DNA from: Clarkia xantiana subsp. parviflora
Lineage: Eukaryota; Streptophyta; Magnoliopsida; Myrtales; Onagraceae
DNA: 64,000 nt
Assembly: GCA_036873135.1 (NCBI GenBank)
Contig: JAPTYO010000023.1
Span: 7,451,834 to 7,515,833 of the forward strand
Direction of reading: 5' to 3'
In this document: positions 10,570-22,196 of the stretch, piece after piece
How the letters are laid out: every line of letters starts with the position of its first letter
Position numbering within the stretch: position 1 is the first letter of the stretch
Translations under genes and position numbers: made by a program
The notes under the pieces: generated by a model
Told to the model about the DNA's origin: nothing
Databases searched by the model: none
Seen by the model: the letters and a program-made list of their open reading frames with translations, nothing else

Positions 10570-11800
10570 TCTTAAGGCTAATGTTTGTTGATGATGTTAT
10601 TGTAAAAGACTCAGGAAGGATAAATAAATATAGTCTTTTAAGGCCCTTTTATAGATATCTGTGTTTCTCTTTGAGGCGTCAAGCATTCAAAAATCGATTG
10701 TCGACCATAAAAAATATGATATCATCTAAATCACTCAGATTGGTCGACAACTCGAAAGAGATATGGCGGCGAAGACAAACTTTTTCTGAAACGAGTGTCG
10801 ACCATCAAAAATCTGATATCATCTAAATCACTCAGATTGGTCGACAACTCGAAAGAGATATGGCGGCGAAGACAAACTTTTTCCGAAACGAGTGTCGACC
10901 ATCAAAAATCTGATATCATCTAAATCACTCAGATTGGTCGGCAACTCGAAAGAGGTTAAGTATTGAAGACAAACTTTTTTCGAATCGAGTGTCGACCATC
11001 AAAAATCTGATATCATCTCTATCACTCAGATTGGTCAACAACTCGAAAGAGGTTAAGTATCGAAGACAAACTTTTTCCGAATCGAGTGTCGACCATCAAA
11101 AATCTAATATCATCTAAATCACTCAGATTGGTCGACAACTCGAAAAAGGTTAAGTATCGAAAGACAAACTTTTTCTAAATCGAGTGTCGACCATAAAAAA
11201 TATGATATCATCTAAATCACTCAGATTGGTCGACAACTCGAAAGAGGTTGAGTATCGAAGACAAACTTTTTCCGAATCGAGTGTCGACCATCAAAAATAT
11301 GATACATTTAAATCACTCATATTGGTCGACAACTCAAAAGAGGTTAAGTATCGAAGACAAACTTTTTCTGAATCGAGTGTCGACCATAAAAAATATGATA
11401 TCATCTAAATCACTCAGATTGGTTGACAACTCGAAAGAGGTTAAGTATCGAAGATAAAAAATTTCCGAATCGAGTTTCGACCATCAAAAATCTGATATCA
11501 TCTAAATCACTCAGATTGGTCGACAACTCGAAAGAGGTTAAGTATCAAAGACAAACTTTTTCCGAATCGAGTGTCGACCATCAAAAATCTGATATAATCT
11601 AAATCACTCAAATTGGTCGACAACTCGAAAGAGGTTAAGTATCAAAGAGGCGAATCTTCTTGAAGTTAATTATCGACCACCAGAAATCTGATATCATCCA
11701 AATCACTCAGAATGGTCGACGACTCAAAAAGAAGATTAGGTCTTAAGGATAAAATTCTTCTCAACGTTAATTATCGATCGTGTAGAAATCTGATATTTAC
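10570..11800 (+). repeat. 97-bp tandem array with internal palindrome (about 11 copies)
   Basis: About ten good and one or two degraded copies of a 97-bp unit run from about 10695. Each begins GTCGACCATC and holds TCAGATTGGTCGAC some 35 bp later. GTCGACCA and TGGTCGAC, and the inner AATCTGA and TCAGATT, form an imperfect 49-bp palindrome. The unit ends 'gaagacaaactttttccgaat'. A lead-in at 10570-10695 and the same units recur in reverse at 46179-46575 beside an RT fragment. Apparent ORFs at 10563-11457 are products of the repeat. Confidence 0.9.
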
Positions 11801-12035
11801 TACGAAAGTCGAGTAGACAAGTCGTTATCCTTGAAAATAAAAACTTAGATTTTTTCTAAAGTTTTATCAGTGGATTGGTCAATGTTCTTTCAGATAAATA
11901 GATTATCCTTTAAATTCGATGATTTAGCAAAAAGATCGGTGAAAAGAGAAAATGGATGCACAAAGTCGTAAAAAGGTCTCCCTTCTATCATTGATAAACA
12001 CGGTTAACATCAAGTCGGGAAAGATAAAAGAACAT

Positions 12036-12527
12036 CTATACAAGATTTTTTCTACTATCCCTAGTCCTAGCCGCGGCGACTAAATATTCTCGAAGAGCCT
12101 CCACCTTCGAGAAATGAAAATTGGCGTCTATAGCCCTGATGTCCTTAACCACCGACGTGAAGGTCGAAAGAAGCATCTGCCCACTGGCCATGCCAGCGTC
12201 AGTCTGAAAATCAGTGCTGGCCTTATAACCAGCAATGATCTCTGAGGCAGGTCCCTTGTACTTCTCGACCTCGGTCTCCAGAGTGGCGACCTCCTTCTTT
12301 CAGGAAGCGACCTTGGTGCGAAGACGCTCCAGAACGGCGGTAGAGATACGACGCACACTGTTGTACTTGGCGTTGAGAATCAAGGAGGTCTTCAGAGTGT
12401 CCTTGCAGATAGAAAGCTCCTCAGCAGAATTGGCGAGAGCTTCGTTCAAGTGAAGGACCTCCCCTTTTAGTCGAGCAACCTCCTCTTGGAGACGTTGCAT
12501 CTCTCCTATCTCCGCCTCCACATGCAT
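12036..12527 (-). pseudogene. Antisense coiled-coil ORF (aORF) remnant of element 1
   Basis: Read on the minus strand, a continuous frame of about 160 codons is broken by one TGA near 12301. The first half is heptad-like and charged (QRLQEEVARLKGEVLHLNEA), predicting a coiled coil. The second half ends with ANFHFSKVEALREYL and a TAG at 12036. This matches the layout of the antisense genes at 44.8, 48.1 and 62.9 kb, which end in a coiled coil followed by (D/N)FPFSxLGD. It runs opposite to gag and sits where additional ORFs of Tat-lineage elements sit, between pol and the 3' LTR. The N-terminal part is missing, replaced at 12519-12577 by 18S rDNA. Function unknown. Confidence 0.7.
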
Positions 12528-12577
12528 GGCTTAATCTTTGAGACAAGCATATGACTACTGGCAGGATCAACCAGGTA
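12519..12577 (-). pseudogene. 18S rRNA gene, first 59 nt only
   Basis: On the minus strand the sequence starts TACCTGGTTGATCCTGCCAG and continues to ...TTAAGCCATGCATGTG, the start of every eukaryotic small-subunit rRNA. The match stops at 12519, where the antisense retroelement gene begins, so the rDNA unit is cut 59 nt into 18S. Orientation agrees with the 25S fragment at 27490-28190. Confidence 0.93.
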
Positions 12578-13161
12578 GCATCTGTTGACGACGTCGGCCC
12601 CGTGCATCGCTCCGGAACGGAGGTTTGCAACGTGGCACGAGCGTCTTAATTTAAGGAACTGTATAGGCACATGATCTGAGGCTTTACACCCCGTGCCTGT
12701 TATAACATTCCGCCTCCAAGAGATCAAGTATGCGTTCATGGTCCATCGCTACCTCGCAAGCGGGGCGACGCGTGGAAAACAAACGCTACTAAGTGGTTCA
12801 CCAGCATGCCGTTGTGGGCAGCTGGCGAAACAAGCATCCGGGACTGACAATACCCATCATTTTGAGAGGTATGCAACACAGGAACCAACTCATTCCACAC
12901 GTAATGTGGAACAAATACCTGAGAGGAGCGGACGCGTGCAGTCCAGAGAATACATCACCAGGCCTGCCAACATGCCCAGCCAAAATACCACTCACATGTC
13001 GTGACGTACGTGGGGGAAATTGAACGGGAGGTTCTCATGGAGCATAGAATTCACTCATTATCCGTGATAGTTCGCGCTCAACCACCACCGTATCGCTAGA
13101 CGCAACTCGAAAATTGGGACGTCGTTGCCGGATGTGCTTGGGTCACAAACTCGATCGTTGT
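12578..13161 (-). other. 45S rDNA 5' external transcribed spacer, 18S-proximal part
   Basis: This stretch lies directly upstream (minus strand) of the 18S 5' end, so it is the 3' part of the ETS. Its base composition is balanced (about half GC), unlike the AT-rich surroundings, and it has no gene. It ends where the LTR element at 13162 begins, with the 5-bp flank GTTGT. The ETS appears to resume at 22885. Confidence 0.75.
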
Positions 13162-13846
13162 TGTTATGTTCGCTTCCACTTGGGCAGCTTCGGGATTTTT
13201 CCTTCACGAACAAGCTTCTTTCTTCACAATCGGGCTCGAGATGTGTGTATAAGGACGGGAACGCCGCGATCCTTAAAACACAATCACCGAGCTAATCTCC
13301 CAATCCTCGACCTTGAACTTTTAATCTTCGGGTCCTGCACGAGGGGCAGTAACCAGCGTGGGAGGGGGGAATGCTGGTTGGGCCCACTCCGACGCTCAAG
13401 TTAGAACTTCTAGAGAGAGAAAGCCTTAGAGAGAAGTCAGAGCATCCAAAGTCCAAAAGTGTGAGAGTTGTTTAAAATGAGAGACCTAGGCCCCTATTTA
13501 TAGGGAACCTAAGGATCATGCTCAGTTTTGAATGGCTTGATGTCGGTATGTAGGAATACGTATACCGTCATCAAGGTGGACTATGCGTGCACCGACTTCT
13601 CGCAATCGGCAAAAATAATCGGGACGAGCGCGGAGAAAAACGGTAATCCGGACCTACTCGGATTGCTAAAAACAATCCGGACCTCCAGATCGCCTTAGGG
13701 CAATCCGGAAGTCCTTCGGCCCGGGAATTGCGTGTATACCGGACCGTTTTAGACTTGGGTGTCTGCGAAAGGGTTTTTACGGGTTTTTGGATATTTTACG
13801 AGGCCCGAAATGTAAATACAAACCCGAATTGGACAGATATCGAACA
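13162..13846 (-). repeat. 3' LTR of the element in the rDNA
   Basis: The LTR starts, on the plus strand, with TGTTATGTTCGC and ends ATATCGAACA, for 685 bp. A TATA box on the minus strand is visible as 'ctatttatag' (13494-13503), followed downstream by the GA-rich leader 'agagagagaaagcc'. It differs from its partner at 22197 by scattered substitutions and small indels, mostly in the U3 half, so the insertion is fairly but not very recent. Confidence 0.92.
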
Positions 13847-15289
13847 CTTGCCCCCGAGTCAAGTAGTGGTTCAAAACCCGTGCTTGACTCTTTTCGAAGA
13901 TAAGATATCCGTCCAATTTAGGTTTGGTACTGACCTCAGGGGTGGCCTGTTTGTCAATTCGAATGTTGAGATCATAAATTTGACCAACTTTTAATTTTCC
14001 GCCGTACGTACGTAATCTGTTTACAAGGTTAGCGTAACGGACAATATGCGTACAATCGACATGCAACTATATTCGCAATATCATATAATGAATGAAATAC
14101 TTGAAATAATAAAGAAACATGCAACGTAATAATATCATGGTACACGATGCAAACACGTAATACGTTGTCCATATGTAAATGATGACAGTGTAGTAGACGA
14201 ATGACGTAATCATGCAACAAACAAAACACTTAGAATAATATGGAATTGGAGAACATGTATGTAATCATGAAGCATGATGTAAACATAGAAAATGATGCAA
14301 GCATGTAGTATGATGCAATCATGGAAAATGATGCAAACATTCAATTCATACTTAGATTATAAAAATAATCATGTAATGATCATAAATAAGAAACGTGCAT
14401 GATAAAATCTATGTACGTAATGTGTAATAATAATTACGTGTAGTGTGTCATGAAGCATTGTGTAGTATATATGCAATATGAACATAGGAGAGATGCAAAG
14501 ATGCTTGTAAAGGTTGCTAAGGACTTATATGAAAATATATGAAAGTTTAGTCCTTAGCACATGGTGTAGACACTATTAGTAAAAATTAGGAGAGAGAATA
14601 CTCATTATCTTACATCCTTCATAGATAAATCTCCAAGAAGCTCTCTATTCTTGATGAAGATGAAACTTTTGAGATCATAGATTTGGAGTAGACACATCAT
14701 TGTTGATATCAATTGGATTCCGGTGTGGCACGTGTCAATTCGGACTTGTTTCGTGTTGGTGAATTCAATTCCGTACATGGTTGGACATTTCTCGATTTAT
14801 TTTGGCCTTGATTCAATCTTGAAATCACTATGTACCTAGTTATCTTTACCATGCATACAAGGTGTTTGATAAAATACATTAGAATACTTAGCCCCAAATC
14901 GGTCAAAAAATTTCTAAGTGCTGAAAATTTTAGAAAAGTGTAAATGAATCGTTATACTTCCCTTATGCATAGTGTTCATTGCCGACATGTTGTTCCATGT
15001 CATAGTCGTTGCTTTAGTATGCTCGATGTTGATGATCGGTAGTTGTACGTACATGGCCGTCAATGGTTGTATGTTGGTAATGATAGCTTAGGAAATGTAC
15101 GTTGAGTATCATGTATAGACTGTCGGTCATTGTCTGCAAACATGCTAAAACACTTAGAAAATATTTTAACAATTTTAATGCTTGTTATCATAGATGTCGT
15201 CGTATGAGCTTTGTCGATAAGCGTCGTAGGAATGCTTAGGAGGCATTGTGTAGAAGTTGATAATAGCTACTTGATGTATGCAATCCATC

Positions 15290-16240
15290 ATTGTCGACAT
15301 GTACGTACGTACATGGAAACACTTAGAAAATATTATTTACTTGTCGACATGCATCCTTCTCGACATGTATGTACGTACATGGAAACACTTAGAAAATATT
15401 TTCCCCTTGTTGACATCCATCTTCGTTGACATGTATGTACGTACATGGAAACACTTAGAAAATATTCTCCCCTTGTTGACATCCATCCTTGTTGACATGT
15501 ATGTACGTACATGGAAACACTTAGAAAATATTATTCACTTGTCGACATGCATCCTTGTCGACATGTATGTACGTACATGGAAATACTTAGAAAATATTCT
15601 TCACTTGTCGACATGCATCCTTGTCGACATGTATGTACATACATGTAAATACTTAGAAAATATTCTTCACTTGTCGACATGCATCATTGTCGACATGTAT
15701 GTACGTACATGGAAATACTTAGAAAATATTCTTCATTTGTCGACATGCATCCTTGTCGACATGTATGTACATATATGGAAATACTTAGAAAATATTCTTC
15801 ACTTGTCGACATGCATCATTGTCGACATGTATGTACGTACATGGAAATAATTAGAAAATATTCTTCATTTGTCGACATGCATCCTTGTCGACATGTAGGT
15901 ACGTACATGGAAACACTTAGAAAATATTATTCACTTGTCGACATGCATCCTTGTTGACATGTATGTACGTACATGGAAATACTTAGAAAATATTCTTCAC
16001 TTGTCGACATGCATCATTGTCGACATGTATGTACATACATGGAAATACTTAGAAAATATTCAATATTCTTCACTTGTCTACATGCATCATTGTCGACATA
16101 TATGTACGTACATGGAAACACTTAGAAAATATTCTTCACTTGTCGACATGCATCCTTGTTGACATGTATGAACGTACATGGAAACACTTAGAAAATATTC
16201 ATTGCTTGTCGACATCCATCCTTGTCGACATGTATGTACA
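15290..16240 (+). repeat. 66-bp tandem array (about 14 copies)
   Basis: The unit is built on 'cttgtcgacatgcatccttg', then 'tcgacatgtatgtacgtaca' and 'tggaaacacttagaaaatat'. It is 66 bp, divisible by three and free of stops in one frame. This creates a spurious 22-residue protein repeat on the plus strand (15278-15850 and neighbours). Each unit has two GTCGAC sites and a near-palindrome CATGTATGTACGTACATG. It lies in the non-coding part of the LTR element, where 'acacttagaaaatatt' also occurs singly. Confidence 0.92.
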
Positions 16241-17029
16241 TACACGTATGTGCGCACTTGCCCCCACACTTAGAATCTTTTCTCCATCCCTGGCTATGTA
16301 CGCTGTATCCATATGCTTTTAAACACATGTTGTATGCCAACACCTTGTTGTATGCTAACACTTAGTAATATGCTGACACATAGTAACACGCTGACAGCTT
16401 GCAATATGCTGACTGTCATCCTGAGCAAAACACTTAGAAAATATTTCGCCCTTGTAATCATGTATGCTGCGAGTATGAGCTCGATGTTGACATGTAAGGT
16501 TGATGTGTTGAAGAAGTTTCCCCCCTTGCATGATATACGTTATTTGTTGCGCGAGCCTTGTACGTACATAGTTGTCTTACATGGAGCGTCCATTGCATAA
16601 ATGTTTGCACAAGTGTTGATGCATATTTGCGCACTGGATTGGATTGTTGGTTGCATTTTTCAGGATATCAGATCTTGCTATCTTCTTGTCGGAATTAATC
16701 TTCCCACGGCTGTTATCATGAGTAAGTCCACTATTTCCATTCTGCGAGTAACTCTGTGTTCGGATGTCGACATGGTAGAGCAGCTAAATAATACACCAAG
16801 TGTAGATGTTGATGTCCTTTATGACTCGTATCATGTTGTAATGTAGGTTGGACTTGATGGAAAAAGCTCGTCTTTGCAGATAGCCGATGTGTACAGTAAT
16901 CCGCTCGTTGGAAGGAATGTTCGTACAATTGCCCCCGCTACTCTGAGTCTCTGGATATGGTCTCGGTAAAGAACTTGTGAGTAAGGAACCTCCTTGTATC
17001 TTCTTTGAACTTGTTAATTTTCCAAGTTG

Positions 17030-17260
17030 CTGCTTTCATGTTGCTGAACGCGTGGTTGCAGTTCCCGGCTTTAGCACAATTCTCAAAAGATCCGACGCAG
17101 GGGCGCGTTCCTCGAGCGATTCTAAGTTCTTTATGCCGAGTACGACCGTGCTAACTCCTTCTTGCGATAAAGGGAATAGAGTTGAGGGTCGTGCGGTGGT
17201 GCCTTCTGCCCCCCGGTCGAGGGACCGGCCCAAGGAGGAGCGTTCCTCCCCTTGAGGTAA
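17030..17260 (+). pseudogene. Possible remnant of the antisense ORF in the 9.7-kb element
   Basis: The plus-strand frame ends VVPSAPRSRDRPKEERSSP followed by a GTAAG donor-like site. The DNA 'ccttctgccccccggtcgagggaccg' resembles the end of exon 2 of the antisense genes at 44.37 kb and 48.56 kb ('tctcctgcccccctgtcgaggggacg'). Position (between gag and the 3' LTR) and orientation (opposite to gag) also fit. The conserved exon 3 block (GRxRLPRL) could not be found downstream, so only a trace remains. Confidence 0.35.
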
Positions 17261-19016
17261 GACGGTTGATTTTGATGCACGCATTGCTGATTGTCGCGCT
17301 TTTGTTGAAGAGCTATGTCGTATTGAAGTTAAAGTGACCATCCTTGCGGTGTCTTTTGTGCGGATGACGACATTGCCTTTGATGTTGACACTATGAACTT
17401 TTTGCTATAGATCCTTGGAGATGATACTATCTCTTGGTTGGTGTCAGGTTGTCTGTTTCCAGCATGTTGAACCCTTTGTGAATGGGTTGATGTTGCTTTG
17501 AGGTTTTCGATAAATCTCTGTTTACGTCTTTGCTTGTATGATGTTTCATCACTTGGACCTGTTTTCAATAATAATAAACATGTGATGACTTGTTAGTAAT
17601 ATTTCATACCTTGCGTTATCTTCATTATCCGTATGTATTGGACTTGCATGATAGGGTTGAACTCTTTGTTGTGATGGATAGAATATACGATGTTGCGACT
17701 TGCGCATTGCAGGATGTTATGTACACTTGGTACTTGGCCTTTTTCATGTAGCAGTGTTGTCCTGACGTAGCAAGACTTAAGTTTATACTGTCTCTTAGTT
17801 CCACTCTAAGGAGACGTTGTTGCAAGATACTTTTTGCTGTTTTTGTTGTTTTGGCGTTAAATGCTAAAGAGCAAGATAACGTTATACAAGACTCAACTTG
17901 TAAGTTGATGAGTTTTGTACAAGGTTTGCTTTAAAAAGCGTATAACATGAAGCTATCCTTTTTCAGGCCTAAGTCTTCATGGTGTATGAACCCTTAAGAG
18001 AGTATGCATACTTTTAGTGTGTGGGGTTGTCGTCTAACAAGAGGATTTCCGCCACGGTGGTGTGATCAGTCCCATCATTGCATTTGCCGCATCCTGTTTC
18101 TATTCAGGGAATGGCTATGAACATGAGGATTTGCTTCTAAGAGCTTTTCACAGCATGCCATTTTTTAGAAGTAAACATGGGGTTTGCTCTTACAAAGAGG
18201 ATACCACAACATGCTACTTTTGATAGTAAATCTTGGTGTTTATCCAAGATATTGCTTGCTGTTGACGCCTTTGGAATAGTCGTCACTTTGAGTAGAGAAT
18301 TTTATAAGTCCCTTTTTGTAGATAACCTGCAAGTTGTCATTGCCACATATAAGTTGATTGTGCACATAGCGTGATGGCTTTGTGTTGCCGACATCTTCTT
18401 GATATAGCCGCTGTTATGGTTGGAGAAATAAACTCCATGTTGGTGTAGATAATAGATATGTTGGTGTTGTATGCCATAATTCCCTCCTTGGACATAATGC
18501 TTAGCTCGTATTGTTGAAGTAGATATTATGTGCATAGGTTACTACTTGGCATAATTCTCATGTAGTAATCATAGTGTAGTATGTACCTACGAACAGAGTT
18601 ACTCTTTGTTAGATAGTTGCAATGTTTGCAAGTTTGCAAAAATATGGAGTTATGAAATTTTCTTTTTAATAATGCATATAATAGATAACGTAAAGGAGTC
18701 TGATACGAGGACTCCTTTTTTGTGCAGGAAACTTCCCTAAGTGCAGACGCGGTAGGTGCGGATTGTGACAGGTGCGCTTATGTCGGGAGCGGAGCTTTTC
18801 CAAGTATCACCCGCTATATGTGAATGTGAATATGTATGTGCGAACAATGACTATGCATTATTGCGTGCGTCCTCCAGTTGATTCGCGTTGATGCCTCCTT
18901 AGCATGATGTAAATGCCTATATATGATCGTTGCTTGGTGTTTCCTTCTTAGAAGAATGGTATCCGTGTTCTTGCAATTATTCGTTTCTTCACTTCGGTGG
19001 AATACCGAGCACTTGT

Positions 19017-19449
19017 CAGATTGGTGCCCCCCAAGTCGCTTGGCAGTCGTACCGCTGTTTCCTGATGGTTTCTATTACTTCATCTTCTGACCGTGATGCG
19101 CCTACTTGGACAATCCTTTCTGGCTCATCTATCTTGATTTCTTGTAATGCTTCAAAGAAAGCAGGACGTGCATGATCTACCCTTGGGTTTTTATCAATGA
19201 CGGGAATTCCGCTATTGCTTGTCTTGACATTATGTTGGAGTGCAACCTTGTAGCAGTCTTTTGATAGCTGCTGATCTCCCTTCCTTTCACCAATTCCTGT
19301 CTTTGTTGGAAACTTGATCTTTTGGTGTGATGTTGACGCTTACCATACCCCACTTGTTCATGGTTGTATACCCTAGGATTCCATTATATGCGTCAAGCTT
19401 TTCTGCAATCACGAACGGAACGCCGATTTGGAGTTGTTGCTCTCCTTCT
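19017..19449 (-). pseudogene. Protease C-terminal remnant of the 9.7-kb element
   Basis: Minus-strand reading gives ...LDAYNGILGYTTMNKWG, then after a frameshift IKFPTKTGIGERKGDQ and ALQEIKIDEPERIVQVG, ending TGA at 19017. AYNxILGxxTxN and the KFPTxxGxGExxGDQ block are conserved at the end of plant Ty3 protease and the linker to reverse transcriptase. The same blocks appear in element 1 at 10350-10480. The catalytic D-S/T-G motif was not found upstream, and no reverse transcriptase follows. It shows that the gag-only element derives from a complete Tat-type ancestor. Confidence 0.65.
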
Positions 19450-20246
19450 CCTATTGCGCATTGCGAGGTGTTGAATTAATGTGCTGGCTTTGCGATGTAT
19501 GCTTCATGTGTTCACTTTCAAGGGGCCTTGGTTTATTTGATGTGTTTATACATACACTTGTGACTCTTTCCGAGGTTATGTCTGTATGACGATTGTGCAT
19601 ATGGTTGAGAGATGTTATACTGCTGGAATCCTCATCTTCTCCTTTGTTTTGTCTGAAGATTAGGTTTCGCTGTCGGCGTACGTTTTGAGTGGTACGATTC
19701 TTCTTGTGTTCTTGACAAGGGTAAACTTGCTGGATGTTGGAAATAATTTTCTAACTCTTTTCTCGTGATGGGTTTGGCACAGGCGTGCGTATAACATAGG
19801 AGCGTATCCCGAATTTCTGTCTTCCATAATGTTGATGACGTTGTCACTTGGGAAATGCCCCCGTCTTATTTATTATTGCAACGCAATTTTTAGTCTTGTG
19901 CGTATAGAATGCTTGAGGCTCCGTTGCATGGGGGATGTTGTATGACCTAAGTCGTTTGTTGTTCATAGTGCCATAGCTTGTGTTGTTGACGCAATTAATA
20001 TGTGCGTAGTTGTTACTTGGCGTTATTACAAGGTAGTATGCATGATATAGTAATGTACCTACGAAAGTAGATTTAACCTTCATTAGATATTTGGAGTTCG
20101 TACAACGGGCTACAGGAAAGCGTCTACTGATCGCTCCTTTTGAAAAGTATTATAGCTAATAAACATAAGTTGTACTTAATCTAAGAAGACTTAAAGTAGA
20201 TATGCAAAAAATGGAGATAAAGGGATTGATGATGTGTTTGACGTCT

Positions 20247-22145
20247 TCATAGGTGATTTGTCGGCAAGTTGATTCTGCCACGTGCCACATAGTTCCTCAG
20301 TGCATCTAGCGTGTTGAGCTCTTCAATTTCCTCCTTTGGGGATGAACAAATGTTGGTGCCATGCCCCCCAGTTTTATGGTGCTTGCATCGTTCTTTAACG
20401 TTCTTGCCAAGGAAGGCAGTCATTGGCTCCAGTGGTCGGTGAAGTTTGTTTTCCAGGATTTTGAAATTTGTTTTCTCCATCTTCATGCTCCAAAGATTGT
20501 ATAAGCTGTCATAATTGGTTCCATGAATGAAGTTGTTTTTCCGGCGCTTGGCGATAGGTGGATTATCATTCGCCTTTTCTTTTCCTTTGCCTTTTCCTGA
20601 AGACTTCACATAAGACTTCTTTTGATGTTTATTGCCTTGGTCGATATACTTCTTCATTTCTCCTTTTAAGATTAAGCTGTTTACATGAAACCTTAATCCA
20701 ACACAGCTTTCCGTCTCGTGGCCATACACTTCGTGATTTTCACACCATTTGCTTTCATCTTTTCCCAATGGGCCCTTGCGGAAATTGGAGGGCTTTTTCC
20801 ACAGCTTGGTCTCCTTTATCTCTTTCAAGATGACGGACAGCGGTGTGTTCAATGGAACACATTTGGCGAGATTGGTCTTTTTGAGCCTTTGGACGTCTGA
20901 CTGGAATGGCCTCATTTGTTGCTGTTGTCTCTTTTCCCTGGAAGCGTCTATCTTTTCCTCAATTATTGCCTTCAAGGTTCTTGTTGTAATTCCCGTGATT
21001 GGTGCATCATCGCCATGAACAAGTTTTTTCCGTCCCTCCTTGTGACGGATGTCAGCATCGTCTTGGCTTGTCCTCGTGGAAGAACCTTCCTTGTGTATTT
21101 TTGAGCGGGAGGTTGGAGGTTGTTTCCATGTCCCTTCTTGGTGTTGTGCTATCACATACGGGTTGTATGAGCGTGCGGCTCCTTGCATTGGTTGTCGGTA
21201 CTGGAAGGTACCTTCCATGTATTGCCCCCTTATTCCTTGGTGCGGTGTGTCTTGATGACTTGTGACTCGGGACTTTGTTCTTGTCTCCTCGACTTTTCCG
21301 TTGATTAGAGGCATAGGTGGTGGTGGAAGGGAATATCCTTGGTTCGTTAACATCTTTCGGAATGCAAGCAGCTCTTCGAGCGCGGTCATCATGGTAGGAG
21401 TGACAGGTGGTGGCGGGTTGACACCTTTGTATTGGAGGACTCCTTGGTCGTACTGTCCGAAGGATGCACTTCTTGTTGGCATGAAGAAAGCATTGGATGT
21501 TCCCACAGGGATGTGGGAGGATCCAAGTCGACTTCTTGTCGGCTTCTGCGTGGTTATGACCAAGGCGTCGTGGTACGCAATGTGCTCTTTGTTCTTTGAT
21601 GAAAAACCAATGACATCTTCAAAGGCGACATCCTTTATGTCGACATACTCCATGTTGGTATCATGGGACTTGTGCATTTTCTTTGCAACGTACACTTCTT
21701 GCTCGTATGGCTTCTCGCTTTCAACATCAAAGTCTCCATGGATCATATGTATGTTTGCCATCTTTTCCGGATGGGATGCAATGTATGCTGTATTCTGGAC
21801 TTTAAGGCCATGCTGTGCGGAAGGCACGCTGCTTGTTGGCATGGGGGATGCAGCGAACATGTCTTTATGCACGTGCAAATGATCATGTTGACTTGTTGCC
21901 TGCTTCTGTTTTTTAGCTGGCATCCCGTATGGGAACTCTTCATTGATCCCCGTCCTTCGCTCGAACTCGTGTACTGATGCATTATTCTGAACTTTGGGAC
22001 CGTGTTGTGCGGAAGGCACGTTTGCGGTTGGCACGGATGAGGCGGTGGATCCTGTATCTGGAACGTGAGAACGTCTTGGTTGATTTCTTATTGGCTTCGG
22101 CTTTGGCTTGCTTGCCCCCGCCTTCTTCGTTTCTCTTCTTGTCAT
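20247..22145 (-). CDS. gag: Gag-like protein of the non-autonomous element (632 aa)
   Basis: The ATG at 22145 lies 39 bp past the primer site. The frame stays open upstream into the LTR, but no ATG is found there. The first 400 residues are low-complexity, polar and basic, with no recognisable capsid domain, and include the repeated phrase PSAQHGxKVQN. The C-terminal third carries the Tat-type gag tail: CVPLNTPLSVILKEI, then a knuckle WCENHEVYGHETESC (C-x2-H-x4-H-x4-C, about residue 468), and a second knuckle CKHHKTGGHGTNIC about 120 residues later. Between them is a lysine/glycine-rich nucleic-acid-binding stretch (GKGKGKEKAN). The protein would bind element RNA. The frame is intact over 1.9 kb although all pol functions are lost, which suggests selection or recent spread. 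ORFs on the opposite strand here are shadows. Confidence 0.8.
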   Translation of the reverse strand: MTRRETKKAGASKPKPKPIRNQPRRSHVPDTGSTASSVPTANVPSAQHGPKVQNNASVHEFERRTGINEEFPYGMPAKKQKQATSQHDHLHVHKDMFAASPMPTSSVPSAQHGLKVQNTAYIASHPEKMANIHMIHGDFDVESEKPYEQEVYVAKKMHKSHDTNMEYVDIKDVAFEDVIGFSSKNKEHIAYHDALVITTQKPTRSRLGSSHIPVGTSNAFFMPTRSASFGQYDQGVLQYKGVNPPPPVTPTMMTALEELLAFRKMLTNQGYSLPPPPMPLINGKVEETRTKSRVTSHQDTPHQGIRGQYMEGTFQYRQPMQGAARSYNPYVIAQHQEGTWKQPPTSRSKIHKEGSSTRTSQDDADIRHKEGRKKLVHGDDAPITGITTRTLKAIIEEKIDASREKRQQQQMRPFQSDVQRLKKTNLAKCVPLNTPLSVILKEIKETKLWKKPSNFRKGPLGKDESKWCENHEVYGHETESCVGLRFHVNSLILKGEMKKYIDQGNKHQKKSYVKSSGKGKGKEKANDNPPIAKRRKNNFIHGTNYDSLYNLWSMKMEKTNFKILENKLHRPLEPMTAFLGKNVKERCKHHKTGGHGTNICSSPKEEIEELNTLDALRNYVARGRINLPTNHL

Positions 22146-22184
22146 AGCTCGCGGTATGGAATGGCTTTTTGTTTGAATCACACT

Positions 22185-22196
22185 GACGGCGCCAAA
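22185..22196 (-). other. Primer-binding site of the 9.7-kb element
   Basis: The minus strand reads TTTGGCGCCGTC immediately after the LTR end ...GAACATAACA. It is the same 12-mer as at 8379-8390, tying both elements to the same Ty3/Tat-type priming group. Confidence 0.85.

Noticed and set aside
10563..11800. CRISPR-like array
   Set aside because: Units are contiguous 97-bp tandem copies without unique spacers, and the genome is a plant.
15278..16162. Long plus-strand ORFs of 75-190 codons as a repetitive protein
   Set aside because: They are the direct translation of a 66-bp tandem repeat inside a non-coding part of an LTR element, with no promoter or homology.
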